DNA of 64,000 nucleotides from an uncultured Oscillospiraceae bacterium (GTDB lineage Bacteria; Bacillota; Clostridia; Oscillospirales; Acutalibacteraceae), in contig UQLR01000001.1 in NCBI GenBank assembly GCA_900541975.1, forward strand, positions 124,001-188,000, written 5' to 3'. The position numbers and the translations under genes were made by a program. Every line of letters starts with the position of its first letter. Position 1 is the first letter of the stretch. This document shows positions 42,328 to 50,619 of this stretch, one piece after another. Under the pieces are notes generated by a model that worked only from the letters and a program-made list of their open reading frames with translations, did no database searches and was not told the DNA's origin.

Positions 42328-42852
42328 ATGGCGATTGGTGAAAGAATACGCTTTTTTAGAAATTTAAGAGGTATGACTCAAAAATATCTTGGCATTCAGG
42401 TGGGATTTCCCGAAAAAACAGCCGACATCCGTATGGCTCAATATGAAAGTGGTTCAAGGACGCCTAAAGCTGATTTGACCAATACGCTTGCAACAGTACT
42501 TGAGGTATCTCCACAGGCTTTAACTGTACCCGACATTGACAGCTACATCGGACTGATACATACATTGTTTACGCTTGAAGACCTCTATGGTATGAGAGCA
42601 GAGAGAGTAAACGGCGAAATACATTTATGCTTTGATGAAAACAAGCCGACCACAAGCAAGTCTGCATTTGCAATGCTCGCTGCTTGGGCAGAGCAAGCCG
42701 AAAAATACAGAAACGGCGAGATTACTAAAGAACAATATGATAGTTGGCGCTACACATTTCCCGAACAGGACACCACGCAAAAATGGGCGAAAGTTCCGTC
42801 AAAGGAAGTCAACGATACAATGGTAGAAGCGTTCAAGGATAAACTGAAATAA
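42328..42852 (+). CDS. XRE-type HTH regulator (distal, relic element copy)
   Basis: 174 aa. The N-terminal HTH (IGERIRFFRNLRGMTQKYLG, about residues 3-22, onwards to about 65) is followed by a C-terminal helical region (AWAEQAEKYRNGEITKEQYD). It is a close paralogue, roughly four residues in five identical, of the gene at 55065-55595; the first 50 residues are identical. In both places it is divergent from, or next to, an excisionase gene and at the guaA-side end of an element. It is the surviving regulator of a partly deleted element. Confidence 0.88.
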   Translation: MAIGERIRFFRNLRGMTQKYLGIQVGFPEKTADIRMAQYESGSRTPKADLTNTLATVLEVSPQALTVPDIDSYIGLIHTLFTLEDLYGMRAERVNGEIHLCFDENKPTTSKSAFAMLAAWAEQAEKYRNGEITKEQYDSWRYTFPEQDTTQKWAKVPSKEVNDTMVEAFKDKLK

Positions 42853-42880
42853 AAAAACTAAAACATAAAGAGGTATCGTA

Positions 42881-43357
42881 ATGGATATTTCATTCAAAAT
42901 TAACGACGATAAGTTTAATTATCGTGTATGTGCTATTATGATAGACAATGATAAAATATTGGCTATGCACGATGAATGTTCACCGTATTACTATTTGCCC
43001 GGCGGTCGTGTGATGATTGGAGAAACTGCTGAACAGGCGGTAATTCGAGAAATTAAGGAAGAATTAGGTATTACTCCGAAAATCAGTCGCCCATTATGGC
43101 TTAATCAAGCATTTTTTAAAGAAGATGTTGATGGCTTGAATTATCACGAATTATGTATTTATTTTCTTATGAATATTACAGATACGGATTTGCTTAGTAA
43201 AGGTAACAAATTTACCTTGCAAGAGAGACATCACACACATAATTTTGAGTGGATAGAATTTAATCGATTAGAGAATGAGTATTTTTATCCATTGTTTTTG
43301 AAAAAGGAAATATATAACCTACCTTTACACTTTACTATCAGAACGGAACAAGAATAA
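42881..43357 (+). CDS. NUDIX hydrolase
   Basis: 158 aa. The complete Nudix box GRVMIGETAEQAVIREIKEE (about residues 47-66) is followed by LGI, with the preceding YYLPGG. These enzymes cleave nucleoside diphosphates linked to another moiety; the substrate is unknown. It lies 28 bp after the XRE gene and before the conserved terminator/att end, whereas the paralogous element has nothing between XRE and terminator. It therefore looks like a cargo insertion at the element end. AT-rich codon use differs from the core genes. Confidence 0.88.
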   Translation: MDISFKINDDKFNYRVCAIMIDNDKILAMHDECSPYYYLPGGRVMIGETAEQAVIREIKEELGITPKISRPLWLNQAFFKEDVDGLNYHELCIYFLMNITDTDLLSKGNKFTLQERHHTHNFEWIEFNRLENEYFYPLFLKKEIYNLPLHFTIRTEQE

Positions 43358-43389
43358 GTTTTTCATCTCATTTTGATAAAGCAAAACAA

Positions 43390-43426
43390 AAAGAGCTATC
43401 AGACTTCAAAAATCTGATAGCTCTTT
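43390..43426 (+). terminator. Terminator of the XRE-NUDIX unit
   Basis: Fourteen-bp stem AAAGAGCTATCAGA / TCTGATAGCTCTTT, 9-nt loop. It is the homologue of the terminator at 55609-55644 after the paralogous XRE gene. Confidence 0.85.
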
Positions 43427-43452
43427 GCTTATTCTTATGATAATTCAAAAAA

Positions 43453-43471
43453 TGTTGCCATTTTGTTGCCA
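43453..43471. repeat. Arm-type repeat pair, relic element end
   Basis: TGTTGCCA at 43453-43460 and 43464-43471, 11 bp apart, 81 bp before the att core at 43534. Same geometry as the pair at 55665/55676, which begins 80 bp before the core at 55745. Confidence 0.6.
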
Positions 43472-43533
43472 CAAAGGACATCTAAACGACTAAAAGCCTT
43501 TATTTACGGACTTTTTCGAGGGTGCGAAATCAT

Positions 43534-43544
43534 TCCCACTCGCT
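43534..43544. repeat. att core, distal copy (direct repeat of the guaA 3' end)
   Basis: ATTCCCACTCG, identical to 55745-55755, which forms the last codons of guaA (Glu-Trp-Glu) and the first stop base. It marks the far end of the integrated element and its junction with the relic element. Confidence 0.8.
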
Positions 43545-43641
43545 CCTGAAAACCACCACTTAAACAATTTTGTATTAGTGATTTAGCACGAGTTATTTTA
43601 GTTATCTGAAATATCCATAAAATATGGACTCTCCAAATTTC

Positions 43642-43660
43642 TGTTGTCATTTTGTTGTCA
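43642..43660. repeat. Arm-type repeat pair, distal end of the intact element
   Basis: TGTTGTCA at 43642-43649 and 43653-43660, 11 bp apart, 108 bp inside the element from the distal core. The gap 43427-43695 has no gene and consists of these element-end features. Confidence 0.6.
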
Positions 43661-43695
43661 TATACAAGAGTACTATAGAATATTTTTCTTAAAAA

Positions 43696-45879
43696 TCAAG
43701 ATTTCTTAATAGTGTCTACAAAGGTCAACACATCCGTTCTTTCAGCACCCAATGCTTTTTCCGTAATATCTATTGCTGGTTGGAAAATGCTTAAATTCCC
43801 TTCGAAATGATTGAACTCATTTATCAAAGTCTTTTTTGAGGTGAGTCGAACTCTTTTCCTAATGCTATCGACATCGTCTGCCGGAAATGCCTGACTAATA
43901 ATTGAGCCCAATTGATCATAACGAGTTGTGTCAATAGAATATTTTTCTACTAAAGTTTTTTCCACCAATAATCGTAAAAATAAATATACAAAAGAATGCT
44001 TTAGCGTTTTATCTAAAAGTGGATATTTAACAGGATTGACTATAGAAATACCATCTACCGTTCTGCTAAGAATGTTGGAAACATCTACTACTAATGAACT
44101 TGGTAAATTGCATCTTCCATCATTTCCAAACAATCGGAAATAAATCTTTGCTATATCAACCGATTCTGTCTTATATCCGTGCATCAATTGAGTTAACTGC
44201 TCTATACTTTCTGTATCATCAATAATGGTTGCATATCCTCTCATAAACGGAATCATTGATACTAAAAACATTTCATCTGATTGTATTTCATTAAATATTT
44301 TATGCCTAAAGGTATCTAACAACTCTTTCAGATTTATTAACATATTTTGCTCGTTCTTAGAAAGTGGAATGAATCCGTTATCCTCACCTTCTGTATTGTT
44401 TAATAGATACAGGTTGAAAGAATGTTTGTATTGACTCTCTAACAACCTAAGGAGATCTAAATTATGTGTAAGTATTATTCGAGGTTTATTTTCCAACATT
44501 TTTACTAAAGCAAAAACTACTTTGTTTTTATATATTGAGTCAAAGCTGGAAATTGGGTCGTCTAATACGATAATCTGATTTTTTGAGTTTTTTGCTTTCA
44601 AAAATTCAAAACAAAGTGAAAGAAAATTTTGCTCTCCAGTACTAAGTGGTAATTCACCTCTATCTAATCCTAAAAATTCTTTTTCTTCAAGAAGAATTTT
44701 TAAATTTTTATTCGAATCTCGGACAACTGCTATTTTTTTATCCATACTATTCGATAAAATTTCTTCGATATATATAAAATCCTCTTCAGTAATATCCGGC
44801 TTTTCAGAAATAAGCTTTTCGTACTCAGTATATTTGTCACGCAATTCACATATATCATTATCGTTCTTCAACAAAGAACTAAGTTTTGCATTGAAAAAAG
44901 CAATGTATTGATTAATATCACTTTGTAGAACTTTAATAGATGTAAAATCTCCATCTTCTAAAGCCCTTAAAACATTATCTCTTATTAAAAACGGATCATC
45001 TGAAGAAGAAAGTGCAATAATATCTTCTATAAACGAACGCAACTGCTCGGTTAGAGAGTCTATGACAAGTTGCCTATGTTGAATTTTCTCTTCTTTTAAT
45101 TTTTCCGAGTCTATTCCATCATTATCACAAACTATACATTTAGTTTTGTGGGAGAAATTTGTCAGAATGTTAATAGCTATACTATCTTCTTCTATTTGCT
45201 GAGCATTATGTACCTTTGTAATATCAGGCTCAGTTATAGTGAGTACTTTATGGATAAGAGATTTTTTATCAGAATATCCAATTACAAAATATCTGAATTT
45301 TTCTTCTAAAAATTCGTCAGGCAACTCTTTATCAGGCAAAGTGTCAATTGTATCTAGAAAATCTTTTATGACTATCCTAGAACCTTTCGAGTTTTTATTT
45401 GCCAAATCTTTTACAATCGATAATAATTTTGCTTTATCAATAATGGATATCAATGGATTAGACACTGTAGAAATCTTAAATATATCTTTTAAATTTGATA
45501 TAGTTTTTAAAATTACATCTTGATATTTTTGAGATATAAATTGCTGCAACTCAAACTCTTTTCGAATATTATCACCTAGCAAAAAATCTTTAGCTGTACC
45601 TGAAATTATATTTCTATTATTTTGATCATTTATAACATAAAATATTTCCTTGCCATTTTCGTATTCAACTGAATTGTATTCACAACTAATAGATGTGCCT
45701 TCTACACTACTAAAAACTTTAGCTAAGCTAGTTTTACCTGTACCATTAGGACCGTATACAACAGCTATTCCTGCATTAGAAAAAGAAATAGTATTGTTTT
45801 TGACAAAAGTACGATAGTCGGATGTGAATATAAGACCATTTTCGATTTTATTAAATAATATATTACTAAATGCCATCAT
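43696..45879 (-). CDS. AAA/ABC-type ATPase resembling RloC/PrrC anticodon nucleases
   Basis: 727 aa. Walker A GPNGTGKTSL (residues 43-52); coiled-coil-like middle with a CxxC (Cys248, Cys251, in TKCIVCDND) like the zinc-hook of RloC; signature LSTGEQ (412-417); Walker B IIVLDDP (436-442) and switch His472. The C-terminal domain has Arg636-x3-Glu640 (LFLRLLVE) and His691 (INEFNHF), the R-E-H order of PrrC/RloC nuclease sites. The E-to-H spacing is 50, longer than in E. coli PrrC. It is last in the R-M operon, 1 bp after the endonuclease stop. A backup nuclease role is inferred; a plain AAA_13 ATPase is the alternative. Confidence 0.65.
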   Translation of the reverse strand: MMAFSNILFNKIENGLIFTSDYRTFVKNNTISFSNAGIAVVYGPNGTGKTSLAKVFSSVEGTSISCEYNSVEYENGKEIFYVINDQNNRNIISGTAKDFLLGDNIRKEFELQQFISQKYQDVILKTISNLKDIFKISTVSNPLISIIDKAKLLSIVKDLANKNSKGSRIVIKDFLDTIDTLPDKELPDEFLEEKFRYFVIGYSDKKSLIHKVLTITEPDITKVHNAQQIEEDSIAINILTNFSHKTKCIVCDNDGIDSEKLKEEKIQHRQLVIDSLTEQLRSFIEDIIALSSSDDPFLIRDNVLRALEDGDFTSIKVLQSDINQYIAFFNAKLSSLLKNDNDICELRDKYTEYEKLISEKPDITEEDFIYIEEILSNSMDKKIAVVRDSNKNLKILLEEKEFLGLDRGELPLSTGEQNFLSLCFEFLKAKNSKNQIIVLDDPISSFDSIYKNKVVFALVKMLENKPRIILTHNLDLLRLLESQYKHSFNLYLLNNTEGEDNGFIPLSKNEQNMLINLKELLDTFRHKIFNEIQSDEMFLVSMIPFMRGYATIIDDTESIEQLTQLMHGYKTESVDIAKIYFRLFGNDGRCNLPSSLVVDVSNILSRTVDGISIVNPVKYPLLDKTLKHSFVYLFLRLLVEKTLVEKYSIDTTRYDQLGSIISQAFPADDVDSIRKRVRLTSKKTLINEFNHFEGNLSIFQPAIDITEKALGAERTDVLTFVDTIKKS

Positions 45880-45880
45880 A

Positions 45881-47848
45881 TCACCCCATATAATTTTTTA
45901 TACAATTTTCATACCACTCGTGCGGCGGCAAAGTTGAATTAAAAGCTGCCTCAAACAACGGATATAATTCTTTGTATGTTCTACCGTTAGAAATAATTTT
46001 CTTTAATTCCGATGTTTGCAACGGAATAATTTTCATACCATTTACAGATTTAGAATAGTCCTGAGTATCATAAAACGGCATTGATTTTCTACCTCTAAAA
46101 TCAGCAATTACATTAATATCAAGGTAGTTAGTTGCAAAAACGCAGTATGAATTAAGATTTCCTGTGCGTATTAAATGTCTTCCTAAGTGTCTTGATACCG
46201 GCTCCATTTCCATTCTGCGCTGGTTCGTGCTATCTGCAAGTGTCGCTTCAAGAAGTAATGTATGTTCTGGATAAGCTTCAGTTGCACAATATTCATAAAC
46301 AATATCGGCTTCACCGCCTGCAGCGTGTGTTTTCGGAAGGAGATCAGCGTCAAGCGAAAGTTTCATATAATCAAGAATCTTTCCTTGTCTTTCACTTGCT
46401 TTATACCACAAGATTCCCAATACATACTCAAAAATGGTAGGCACATCAGCGTTATCAGTAACCATATTTCTAATTTCAGTATCGTTTCTATCTTCAAAAT
46501 AATCAAGCAATGACAGCAAATTTTCATCAGTAAATTTAGTATCGATAAGGTGTTGCAATCTCTGATAACGATTATCCTCTAAGGCTTCACGAGCTGCTTC
46601 AATAGTAGTTACACTTAATCCGAGCTCCTCATTAATACCATCAATAATCGTATCGTCACTAACAACAAGGCAAGCCGAAATACTTTCAATACTGCAATTT
46701 TCATAAAGTAATTCAGACTTAACAAAAATATCTGAATACAGTTGATCCATAACAGATTTGAAAAAATATTGCGGAACGACATCTAATTTAACTGTATCAT
46801 CTTCGAATAGTACAATATCAGTAGTTTTTATGTAACGACGATTTAAATCAAGGTAATCGGAAAGAGTAGCCTTAGCTTTAAATAAATGCATTGTTTTAAA
46901 AAACGCCTTTTTAAACTCAATTTCTCCAGTAACACCATTAAACAATGTAACTTTTAAATGATCTGAAGGAAATTTACCGATTGCAGTTTCAGAAGTGGTA
47001 TCAAATAAGTAACTACGCCACCATTTCCCGATTTTTATGTCTTTAGTCGCAGAATAAACAGATGGCAGACTATCAATATCATCTTCCACAAAAACTCTGT
47101 ATAATGCTTCATACAATTTAAAATATGGCTTGTCGTACTGTCGGCTTTTTCTGTTCAGTCCGATTTCACATATTAAGCTTTCTGTAACATCGTTTTCAAT
47201 AAAGTAGTCTAATGCCGTGTTATAGTTATTCATATTCATTAGACGATTTATTATAATGTTATCAATCGTGGTACCATTAGTTCTTAATTTTTTGATTCCC
47301 TCAATGATTTCATCCGTTTCATTCGCACCTACACATAAAGGCAGTAAATATGTATACTCATCAAGTGTCAAATAATCAACTTTACTTAATAAATAAAGTA
47401 ACACTAAAAATGGTCTTACAGTTTGTCCCTCTACTGTATAAGAGGTTTTCAGCAACTGTTTTAAATAAATAAAGCTATCTTTTGCAATTTGAAATTGGTT
47501 ATCTGACGAGAAATCATTTTCAGAACTAATATGCAGCAATGCCTTGCCAGCGTCACTTAGCTTTCTGTTTTCATCAATTAAACCAATATCAACTAAACCC
47601 GAAGTTTTTTCACGAGCATCTTTCGGTTTGTTTTTTGCATTGCCTTCTACAAATCCTTTTTGTCTCATAAAGTCATAATAACGAGCTTGCAACTCATTAT
47701 TTCCAGACCAGTTAATATTTTGATTTTCTCTTAAAATCCAAAACTCATTCAAAAGAGAAAGCTGTTCTTCTATTGTTTTGTTAAAATTCTTTGTTCTAAA
47801 GCTTGTTGTCCCCAAACTCCAACAAAAGCTTTTATAAGGTATATTCAT
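45881..47848 (-). CDS. AlwI-family Type IIS restriction endonuclease
   Basis: 655 aa. The C-terminal PD-(D/E)xK nuclease core shows THAAGGEADIVYEY (Asp515) and HTLLLEATLADSTNQRRMEM (Glu534), with Glu474 in FEYVLGIL upstream and VSRHLGRH after. This is the pattern of AlwI/BspD6I/PleI-type enzymes, which recognise short asymmetric sites (GGATC or GAGTC types) and cut outside. The N-terminal 400 residues are the recognition part. Two adenine methylases upstream fit the need to protect both strands of an asymmetric site. No small BspD6I-type partner subunit is encoded. The ATG has GGGGAGC upstream. Confidence 0.88.
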   Translation of the reverse strand: MNIPYKSFCWSLGTTSFRTKNFNKTIEEQLSLLNEFWILRENQNINWSGNNELQARYYDFMRQKGFVEGNAKNKPKDAREKTSGLVDIGLIDENRKLSDAGKALLHISSENDFSSDNQFQIAKDSFIYLKQLLKTSYTVEGQTVRPFLVLLYLLSKVDYLTLDEYTYLLPLCVGANETDEIIEGIKKLRTNGTTIDNIIINRLMNMNNYNTALDYFIENDVTESLICEIGLNRKSRQYDKPYFKLYEALYRVFVEDDIDSLPSVYSATKDIKIGKWWRSYLFDTTSETAIGKFPSDHLKVTLFNGVTGEIEFKKAFFKTMHLFKAKATLSDYLDLNRRYIKTTDIVLFEDDTVKLDVVPQYFFKSVMDQLYSDIFVKSELLYENCSIESISACLVVSDDTIIDGINEELGLSVTTIEAAREALEDNRYQRLQHLIDTKFTDENLLSLLDYFEDRNDTEIRNMVTDNADVPTIFEYVLGILWYKASERQGKILDYMKLSLDADLLPKTHAAGGEADIVYEYCATEAYPEHTLLLEATLADSTNQRRMEMEPVSRHLGRHLIRTGNLNSYCVFATNYLDINVIADFRGRKSMPFYDTQDYSKSVNGMKIIPLQTSELKKIISNGRTYKELYPLFEAAFNSTLPPHEWYENCIKNYMG

Positions 47849-47860
47849 AACAGCTCCCCC

Positions 47861-48781
47861 TTAATAATTTAAGATTAAGACTTCTTCAGAAGTGGAAATC
47901 CTATCTTTAGTTTGATAATTTGAATTAGAATAGCTGTAATTCAACGATATAGGTCTATATTTATCACTGTTTTTGTTGAGCCATTCAATCAAAATATGAT
48001 TTTCTTTGCCTTTGCTTCTAAGAACATTAGAAAGTGCAAAACGAATATTTTTTTCGGAAAGTGTGTCTAAAAACGCTAACAAATCACGCTCAGATTCTTC
48101 ATTCCAACCGCCTTGTTCATTGTAAGTCGCACAAGTAATAAGATACGGTGGATCGACATATACAAAATCATTACTGTCTAATTCTGAAATATCAAATTCC
48201 CTGAAATCTTTACAAGTGAACATACAATTTTGTTCTTTTATTCTGTCAATAAATGCAGATAATTTATCTGCCATTTTTCGATTAAAATCTCGCTTTCCGA
48301 CAGGTAAATTAAATTCCCCGCAGGAATTAAAACGGATTTGATTATTGAAAGAGTAAACAATTAAAACATATAACATTATATAGTAGTAATAGTCAAAGTT
48401 GCCATTAGCTTTTCTTTGGTTAAATTCAGCTCGCAATTGTAAGAATTTCTCTTTATTGTACGAACCTAACCCCTTACTGCTTTCACATTTGTAATAATCA
48501 TATCCGTTTTTACTTACAAGAGATAATTGGTATTTATCAATAATTTGATAAATCCATTCAAATGTAGATTCTTTATCTAAATTCTTTAGTGCATTGTAAA
48601 GGTATAGCAAGTTTTGGTTTAAATCATTGTATATAATTGTGTTTGCATCAATATTTACCCCTACATTACAACCCCCGCAGAATAAATCAACAAAAATATC
48701 AATATCTTCAGGGAAGTATGGCAATATCTGAGGCAGTAATTTAAACTTTCCGCCCGTATAATTAAGTGGAGACTGAATCAT
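47861..48781 (-). CDS. D12-class DNA adenine-N6 methylase 1 of the R-M system
   Basis: 306 aa from the ATG (48779-48781) with GAGGAGC upstream; it begins 1 nt after the stop of the other methylase gene. SAM motif NYTGGKFKLLPQILPYFP (residues about 7-24), catalytic DPPY in FVYVDPPYLITCATYNEQGG and the FVDLFCGGCNVGVN segment (about 31-44). This is the Dam-like D12 class that makes N6-methyladenine. It would modify one strand of the asymmetric AlwI-type site. Confidence 0.92.
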   Translation of the reverse strand: MIQSPLNYTGGKFKLLPQILPYFPEDIDIFVDLFCGGCNVGVNIDANTIIYNDLNQNLLYLYNALKNLDKESTFEWIYQIIDKYQLSLVSKNGYDYYKCESSKGLGSYNKEKFLQLRAEFNQRKANGNFDYYYYIMLYVLIVYSFNNQIRFNSCGEFNLPVGKRDFNRKMADKLSAFIDRIKEQNCMFTCKDFREFDISELDSNDFVYVDPPYLITCATYNEQGGWNEESERDLLAFLDTLSEKNIRFALSNVLRSKGKENHILIEWLNKNSDKYRPISLNYSYSNSNYQTKDRISTSEEVLILNY

Positions 48782-48782
48782 A

Positions 48783-49835
48783 TCACTGCTCCTCATTGAA
48801 ACAAGTACACAAAAACAATCGCTCTGCATTGTCTGAGATATTAGATTTACCTGCTGAAAAAGCTTTATAGTTTTCTGAAAAGACTTTTACTGTTCCTTTG
48901 CTTTGTAATATACGCATTATATCTTCATCTGAAATTTTAGCATTTGAACGACCATTTCCCTTAGTAGCCATATTGTTATAAGAAAACAAAATGTATCTTG
49001 CATTTATATTTTTAATCAAATCTTCAAAAGCTTCCGTTGCACTTTGAGTACAATATCTGCTCTTCATTTTTGTTCTATCCATTTTCTTTGCGACGCCATA
49101 AACATCAGGTTTTTCCCATCGTGCAACATTCTCAAGCAAATGATATGCATCACAATATTGGCGAGAATTATATGGAGGATCAATGTAAATTAAATCCGCT
49201 GTAATCTCTTTTACCAACTCATTGGCGTCTTTATTAAAACATTTATTATTAGAGTTATTATGAACCTCTGCTAAAGGAACGAAAAGTTCAAGCGAAGCAT
49301 CAAACTCTGCACCTTTGCGGTATGCATCATAATGTCCACAAGTCTTCGCAATCTTATCCATAGCATATAATAGTGAAGTTATCAAGATTGCTCGTTCTCG
49401 TTCGTTGATCTTACCAGCAACGAAGTTTTTTTCTATATCTTCTCTTACGAAGCCGATTTTAGAGCAATCATTATAGCTAAAATAAGTATTAGCAAAATTG
49501 TCTGTCATATAATTAGCTTCAAAATCTACATAAGAATTGTAATGCACAATATAATCTATTATTAATTGTGGATTGTATTCCTGAGCGCCAAACCAAGCTA
49601 GATTACAAATAAAATTGCTATACATCAAATCGTTTGTGGTGATAATTTTATCCGTGAAAGCTGATGAAACCGCACCTGTACCGGCAAAAATATCAGCAAC
49701 AGATTCAATTTTTTCACATTCCTCATTAACAACCTTAGTGATAAAAGGGAGGAGCTTATACTTGTTCCCCAAATATCTTCGGTTATTTATCAATGATGTT
49801 TTATATAATTTTGCATTATCTGTTGCCATCATCAT
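48783..49835 (-). CDS. D12-class DNA adenine-N6 methylase 2 of the R-M system
   Basis: 350 aa. SAM motif RRYLGNKYKLLPFITKVV (residues about 19-36), VADIFAGTGAVSSAF (about 46-60) and catalytic DPPY in LIYIDPPYNSRQYCDAYHLL. It resembles the partner methylase in class but differs in sequence, as expected for the opposite strand of an asymmetric site. Three ATG codons in a row start the gene after AGAGGAC; the first is taken. It lies 38 bp after the C-protein gene, so modification genes are read before the endonuclease. Confidence 0.92.
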   Translation of the reverse strand: MMMATDNAKLYKTSLINNRRYLGNKYKLLPFITKVVNEECEKIESVADIFAGTGAVSSAFTDKIITTNDLMYSNFICNLAWFGAQEYNPQLIIDYIVHYNSYVDFEANYMTDNFANTYFSYNDCSKIGFVREDIEKNFVAGKINERERAILITSLLYAMDKIAKTCGHYDAYRKGAEFDASLELFVPLAEVHNNSNNKCFNKDANELVKEITADLIYIDPPYNSRQYCDAYHLLENVARWEKPDVYGVAKKMDRTKMKSRYCTQSATEAFEDLIKNINARYILFSYNNMATKGNGRSNAKISDEDIMRILQSKGTVKVFSENYKAFSAGKSNISDNAERLFLCTCFNEEQ

Positions 49836-49873
49836 TGTCCTCTTTTCATAATCTTATTTACTATATGTAACCA

Positions 49874-50092
49874 TTAAATTCCTTCAAACAATTCGGATAA
49901 TGTTACGCCCAATCCGTTTGCTATCTTTTCAATATTCTTTAAAGCTATATTTCGTTTTCCTAACTCAACACTCGCAAAATAAGTGCGATCCATACCTATT
50001 TTCAACGCAAATTTCTCTTGGCTTAATCCTGTTTGACTGCGTAATTCTCTAATTCTATTACCAACTCTTTCAGTAATCATTGTATTATCCAT
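49874..50092 (-). CDS. Controller (C) protein of the R-M system
   Basis: 72 aa single XRE-type HTH protein. The start is the ATG (50090-50092) with TTAGGAG 10 nt before; an earlier in-frame ATG lacks a site. GNRIRELRSQTGLSQEKFAL and the recognition part MDRTYFASVELGKRNIALKN are typical of R-M controller proteins. First gene of the C-M-M-R operon; such proteins bind their own promoter and delay endonuclease expression after entry into a new host. A matching operator candidate overlaps its -35. Confidence 0.82.
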   Translation of the reverse strand: MDNTMITERVGNRIRELRSQTGLSQEKFALKIGMDRTYFASVELGKRNIALKNIEKIANGLGVTLSELFEGI

Positions 50093-50130
50093 AGCAAGCA
50101 GGCTCCTAACAATATAATTAGACATTTTAT

Positions 50131-50171
50131 ATTATATAAGAAAACGGACTATAAGACAACCGTTTATAAGC
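50131..50171 (-). promoter_or_regulatory. C-protein promoter with candidate C-boxes
   Basis: On the minus strand: GCTTATAAAC (50162-50171) and GTCTTATAGTC (50147-50157), the second one base from the common C-box GACTTATAGTC. A -10 TATAAT follows (50131-50136). The -35 at 17 bp (TTGTCT) lies within the second box. This tandem layout is that of self-regulated controller genes. Confidence 0.6.
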
Positions 50172-50187
50172 AACTTTTTTAATTTTT

Positions 50188-50226
50188 GTCGAGTACAATC
50201 TATCTTATAGATAAACTGTACTCGAC
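50188..50226. repeat. 10-bp inverted repeat between tnpV and the R-M operon
   Basis: GTCGAGTACA / TGTACTCGAC with an inner TCTAT/ATAGA stem. On the minus strand an A-rich tract follows, so it is a poor intrinsic terminator. It marks the junction between mobilisation and R-M modules. Confidence 0.5.
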
Positions 50227-50232
50227 TTATTA

Positions 50233-50610
50233 TTAGTAAAAAATCATCTCGGTATTTACAGTTTCCATTGCTTTGTTACGAATATTATTCATCTTTCTAA
50301 CCCATTCCATTTGATTTTCAGCTTTTAGCTTTTCCGTTACATTTTCTTTTTCCGCCAGTTGTTTTACCAGCCGGGAAAACATTTCCTCTGCCTGTTCGTC
50401 AATATCGGCAAGGTAACTGTTCAGCTTGCAGGAAGTCAGCAAGTTCGTATAAAAAGCTCTTTTATGCTCCTTAATATACCTCAAGTGCCTTTGTCCCCAA
50501 ATGCCTACTGGCTTCTGTTCTTCTTCGGGCAGTGAGAGGCAAGGGAGATAATAATCTCCCTGCAGCTCGTACCATAATCCGTTCTTTTCGTCATAAATTT
50601 TCTTTTCCAT
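50233..50610 (-). CDS. TnpV-family transposon-encoded protein
   Basis: 125 aa. Conserved opening YDEKNGLWYELQGDYYLPCL and IGIWGQRH-type segment (VGIWGQRHLRYIKEHKRAFY, about residues 36-55), then a coiled Lys/Glu-rich C-terminus. The TnpV family is found beside relaxase genes in Clostridia mobile elements; its molecular role is not known. It starts 9 bp after the relaxase stop codon. Confidence 0.85.
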   Translation of the reverse strand: MEKKIYDEKNGLWYELQGDYYLPCLSLPEEEQKPVGIWGQRHLRYIKEHKRAFYTNLLTSCKLNSYLADIDEQAEEMFSRLVKQLAEKENVTEKLKAENQMEWVRKMNNIRNKAMETVNTEMIFY

Positions 50611-50619
50611 CGTGTAGTC

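Larger units (their letters stand above)
36838..43544. mobile_element. Decayed tandem element relic (left boundary uncertain)
   Basis: Its right end is defined: XRE gene, terminator, TGTTGCCA arm pair (43453, 43464) and att core (43534-43544), in the same order and spacing as the guaA-side end of the intact element. Inside are a xis fragment, a replication-initiator fossil, a sigma/HTH pair and cargo genes. No integrase is left, and I found no further copy of the 11-bp core to mark the left end. The start given is the palindrome where gene content changes; the true limit may be anywhere between 36.6 and 41 kb. Confidence 0.5.

Noticed and set aside
50188..50226. Inverted repeat after tnpV as an intrinsic terminator
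   Set aside because: The minus strand has an A-rich, not T-rich, tract after the stem; kept only as a repeat.
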